In this document: positions 59,738 through 64,000 of the stretch, in pieces
Position numbering within the stretch: the stretch's first letter is position 1
Layout of the letters: every line of letters begins with the position of its first letter
Assembly (NCBI GenBank): GCA_031310005.1
Contig: CM062379.1
Location: 3,844,001-3,908,000 of the forward strand
Origin: Dactylellina haptotyla
Lineage: Eukaryota; Ascomycota; Orbiliomycetes; Orbiliales; Orbiliaceae
Reading direction: 5' to 3'
DNA length: 64,000 bases
Made by a program: the position numbers and the translations under genes
The notes under the pieces: model-generated
What the model was told of the DNA's origin: nothing
Database searches by the model: none
The model's input: only the letters and a program-made list of their open reading frames with translations

Positions 59738-62700
59738 TCATACCAATACTCTCTTCGCATTAGCGATACGCCACGCCAATTTCCGAACCGTGCCGTCAGC
59801 TTTGACAACTTCCGGGGCGAGATCCAATCCAAACCTGTCAAAAAATATATCAAGTTAGTCTCCGGTTAAAGGTGACGAATCGGGACGCATTGAGGGTATC
59901 ACAGAAAGACATACATTTCTTTGACAGCGTACACAATCCGCTTCGCGTACTTCATCTCCGCGACACTCCCAAACTCGTCATCCACTGTTTCTGGCGCCAG
60001 GTCTTCTTTCCGATCGAAACAGTCCCTCACAACCCCCATCAACGGCTTCTCGATCTCATCAACACTAATCACGCCCTTTGAATGCATCAAAGCACTACTG
60101 TTCTCGTCAAACTTGTCGACCACAACCTCAAATGGCAAGCTGATCGCCATGACATTGTGTCTTCCGCCATGATGGTACCGGAATTCATATACGCCCGTGT
60201 GCCAGAATAATCTGTGACCTTGGAACACAGCTTCGCCGCTAACATACTCTTCATCGTGGTCGTCATCCAGGGGCTTTACATCATCGGATACCAATAGCGG
60301 CTCTTCATCGTAGGGTGGATATTCACCTCTTGAAACGGCGGTCCATCGGCCCATCGATGCGATACCCGTGATGGAGCGTTTAGAGTTGTCGTTCACCCTG
60401 TATAAACCGATCCAATCCTTTTTAGAGTGTAATTTCGGAGCTGTCCAGGCGACCTTCACGGCAGAACCGTAGGAGACAGAGAGCGGACCGTAACTATCAA
60501 TGCCCGAACCTGGTGGTTTGGGAGACTGTCTTGCGGAGAGGATAGAGACAGAGTAAAGCGAGAGATCCAGTTTGGATATTTCAGCCGCATCAGAGAGTCC
60601 AGAGAAGAGGATTCGGCTTGAAGTTGGGAAACTGAGGTGACGGCGGTGGGAAGGTGCATCTTGGAGTAGTGGGTTCGATTCTTCATTGTTCGATAGCCGT
60701 TTTAGTGTGCGTTCGAGGAATTCTTCGACGAGACCGCTAGTAGTATCTGCGACTCTATCAAGAGAACCCTGAATCTTAAGCAGTCGTGCGTTAAGATCCT
60801 TCGGTACAGCGCGTTTGAGGGTTCTAGCGACACCGGCATCTTTGCGGAGGTCACCGTAAAGTTTCTCCATATGCGGGCGTTCGACATAGTCGATTGAGAG
60901 GTGCGTGGCGATATGTGCTACCAGGGCGAGAAGATAGATTGCTGGGTTGGACGTGACGAGAGCAAGACCCCAAACGCTAGCACAACCGAAAAGACGTTCA
61001 GGGTTGTTGAGGAAGCGGTAGATACCAGAGAAAGTAAGTTTTGGCCGGGTATCAAAGAAAAAGTCGCCGTAAAACCTATATTTAAAAATTAGCCATTGAT
61101 TCTACGATCTTGGCAAGAGGGTTTTATCATTCACCATCCAAATTCACCAACACTATCATAGATCGAGAAAGCGGCCCACATCTGTAGAGCAACAAGTAAC
61201 TAATTTTGGCATATTAGCATTAGAATGTCAATGTGATAGTTTCTTGTGTAAACTTACAAATCCGAGCATATGCTTGAGAAGGGCCATATCATCAAACCAA
61301 TTCTCCGGCGGGGAGTAGACCTTCCAGCAAGCTGCTGCAAAACTCAAGTGACACATACAAGTACTCATGTGGAACAAGCTCCTCCATTGTCTCCACGATT
61401 CGTCCACAGTTTCACCGTACTTGAGGAAATGTCTGGTCCAAGACTTTCGTTTACTTTGGAGATTCAGAATTATCCCCAAACCTACAGAATAGAAGAGCCG
61501 CCAGAAGAGAGCGTGAAGAATGAAGATAGTTTGTGTAAGTGGTGTTGCAGGGACTAAGATTGCTAGAGAGATGATGTAAAGGCCAAGGAATGAAAGCTGG
61601 AGGTCTGGAGTACGGAGGAAGTCAAAATTCTTGTATCCAAGGAGTGGGCGAATGGCAATTGGTTCTTCAATTAACTCTGGAACATCACTCGACGAGGTAG
61701 TCGGGGGCAAGATAAGTGTGTCCATGTTTGAGGTGGCGCCATCTTCGATCAGGATCGTGGGCTTCTGAGGCCCTTTACGCTTAGGTGGCGGTGGATTGTA
61801 TATTTTCTGGATGTCTGTAAATTCGATTAATAATCATCTTGGGAAATATGCAGGGTCGATTGAGACTAACGAGGATCTTCAATAAGGACAAGGAAAGCGA
61901 ATTGTGCGGCGTGAGCGAGGAGAGATATCGCGAAAACGGTGTAACTGGCCGAAAATAGAGATATGCCCTTGATGAAGCCATTAGCATGCACAACACCACC
62001 GGCTTGAATTCCGTAGACTCACGTAATATCCAGCGTATCCTACCGAATACATTGGGTGTGGGGCAATTTCGTAGACCCCGTCGAATGTCAGAGACTGATC
62101 AATCATGAAGAAGAAGTCGCCCCAATCTGAATATCGTAGACCTCAATTAGCTTCCGATATCGTTGCAGACTAAATCATATGCAGGAAAGACCTACACCAG
62201 GCGTAGTCCTTCACAACTCTGTGGGCGTCTAGTTTTACCCAGACGTTGAAAACGAAGAGGATGACACCAGCCGTCCACCTGCATACGTGCAACCACATTT
62301 TGTGACTGGTCGGCACTTCGGTGGCAACATATGCAAATAGCACGTAATTAACAAAATCACACATGAGGATCAAATCCACAAGTCTGCGAAATACCATCCA
62401 GGTATTGTACTCGATGGGTGCTCTGTCAAAGTCATAGTCTTCAGATGGGATTTTTGTCGAGATTTCCGTCTTTATGAAGGCGTGCAATCTGGGATGAGCA
62501 TCCCTGTCAAAAATCTTGTATTTCACGGCCCAATGTACCAGGCGCTTGTATTTACTCTGTGTCCTGAGCAGCAGACCAATGCCCAGATTGTATCCCGCTC
62601 TCCAAAAAAGAAACAGGAACATAAAGACGGGTTTTAATGACCATTGCGGTAGGATAAAAAGGAGACTTATATGGAAGGCGAGAACACCGAGAACTAGGAG

Positions 62701-63077
62701 ATCCGACAGATTCTTAGGTTCTTTGGGGGAGAGTAGAGTTGAGACCATGTCGTGTGTCTGTGGGACAACGAAGACTGAACGTTAGGATTATTGTGTTGTT
62801 AGCTGTGGCATCTTCTAATGGCGCCATTGGCTGCGGGTGCTCTGTGCTCAAAGAGGTGTTGCGACTGCTGCTTACCGGTGCCATCGGGAGTTCGGCCGTA
62901 GGTCTTGGGCTCTTTGTCGATTTCTATACTTCCTGCCGACGGTGTGATATTTGGATTACTCGTCGGCTCTGTCGATGATTCCAGGTTCTTTTTGGAGGAT
63001 TTCGTTCGGTCTCGCAGCTGGGAGCCCCCGTTCAAACCATCGCCATGAGGCTGGTCAACAGAGATCTGGCCTGCCAT
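59738..63077 (-). CDS. cho2: Phosphatidylethanolamine N-methyltransferase Cho2
   Basis: Adds the first methyl group (from S-adenosylmethionine) to phosphatidylethanolamine in the endoplasmic reticulum, on the route to phosphatidylcholine. Eight exons keep frame: 63077-62876, 62774-62196, 62126-62023, 61967-61871, 61814-61258, 61181-61135, 61075-59915 and 59834-59738; 947 residues. The two duplicated membrane halves are both present, with repeats of the same layout: [20 protein letters not shown] plus [15 protein letters not shown], and [20 protein letters not shown] plus [14 protein letters not shown]. Multiple hydrophobic spans fit Cho2. The C-terminal part contains the conserved [20 protein letters not shown] and [11 protein letters not shown], and ends [20 protein letters not shown]. 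The first exon encodes the usual GRTPDGT motif at the splice junction. Confidence 0.95.
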
Positions 63078-64000
63078 CGCTGTCCGGAGTGCTGACAAAA
63101 TCGGTATCTGTCCCCGCAGAGGGAATTCAGAGCTGGTATTTACAGCTTATGATGTTTCGCCCTTGATGTTGAAATTAAGGGCAGAAGCAGGTTGAAAGGG
63201 TATCTCAACGAGAAAGATGTTCTTTAGTTACAGCGTGGGATCTACCATGGTTTAGGTCGTGTGAGTTAAGTACGCCAGCGGTAAAGGTGGTTCTCTAGCT
63301 CGAGTTTTAGGCTTCAGTCCCCACGCCATCCTATTTTCGTCTAGGTCCCGTATTGAGTAAACGTTCGAATGCATTCTATCGACAGGGCCAGCGGGGTTAA
63401 CCCAGGAACTACAGAATTTTCACAAGCCAAAAGGCCCAGCTTCGTTACGCAAAATGTGATTATAATATTATCCAACAATTTCTGCACTTGCAGGGTCCCT
63501 CTGCTGTCCGAGACCAGTCTTGCAAGCTTGTCGTCTGCTTTACGTAGCTTCTCCCGCCAACAACAACAGCCGATTCGCTTGCTCAATCACAATGCACATG
63601 CATGATGCATGCTCACGCGATATCGCAACTTTGATTTTTTTTTCCTTCTCCTTTTTAACAGGTAGAAAAGTACCGCAGTTCAGTTTTCCAGCTCCCGTAC
63701 CGCAGCACTGGTTGACCCAGGGAGGACGATAACCCTATCGATAGATTTTTGATAATGGCATCCCACGCCAGCCGGGGTAAAAATCAATTCCAGGCTAAAT
63801 GAGATTGAGAGCGACAAACCTGAAGCTTCCTTCCGTTCACAGGGATAGTGTATATTTCAACGTTTTTCAATACCTTGACACTCCCCCGGCCTGCCCAACA
63901 GAGCTCTGGTTCAACTGATCTAAGTGCCAAGGCTTGGGTGAGAATGTATGCCTACGAGCCCCTCGTTCGATCTAACATGTTAGGTCGTGGGGAAATCTTT
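63078..64000. other. Intergenic region at right edge
   Basis: Promoter side of cho2; no gene seen to the window end. Mixed composition with a T-run near 63634-63642. Confidence 0.5.

Overview
This window is nuclear DNA of a filamentous ascomycete. The evidence is many short introns (about 50-190 bases, mostly GTAAGT/GTATGT-type donors and CAG/TAG acceptors), and a set of conserved fungal genes: a Dicer-like protein, V-ATPase subunit D, Cho2, a Kin4-type kinase, an F-box protein and a sterol-glucosyltransferase-like protein. I infer Pezizomycotina but cannot name the genus. I saw no tRNA, rRNA, CRISPR array or intact transposon. Splice sites were read by eye, and almost every multi-exon model below was checked for reading-frame continuity.

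Layout. 0-9.3 kb is dense: the 5' part of a Dicer-like gene (-), cef1/cdc5 (+), nbp35 (+), mtr3 (-), a possible tiny split gene (+) and a small coiled-coil protein gene (+). 9.3-13.4 kb is a gene-poor gap. 13.4-19 kb holds five small genes of unknown function (one +, four -). 19.9-24.5 kb holds syf1 (-) and vma8 (+), which diverge from a 468-base promoter. 25-26.3 kb encodes a one-span membrane protein (-). 29-32.4 kb encodes a Kin4-like kinase (-), separated from dus3 (+, 36.5-38.7 kb) by a 4.1 kb gap that carries an imperfect hairpin. 41.9-44 kb encodes an F-box protein (+), 44.8-46.5 kb an aldehyde dehydrogenase (-), and 49.2-53.9 kb a glycosyltransferase fused to a long tail (+). 56.7-58.5 kb encodes a mucin-like one-span membrane protein (+), and 59.7-63.1 kb is cho2 (-).

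Themes. RNA metabolism is over-represented: Dicer, two Prp19-complex-associated splicing factors (Cef1 and Syf1), an exosome subunit and a tRNA dihydrouridine synthase. Fungal gene order makes this probably coincidental. The most unusual protein is the 1500-residue glycosyltransferase. It joins a GT1/GT28-type catalytic region, a glycine-rich region resembling the C-termini of Vps13/Atg2-type proteins, and about nine ubiquitin-interacting-motif-like repeats. Four otherwise unrelated proteins here (this one, both one-span membrane proteins and one small protein) carry PPxY motifs followed by Ser or Thr, the type recognised by Nedd4/Rsp5 WW domains, which suggests a ubiquitin-sorting link worth testing.
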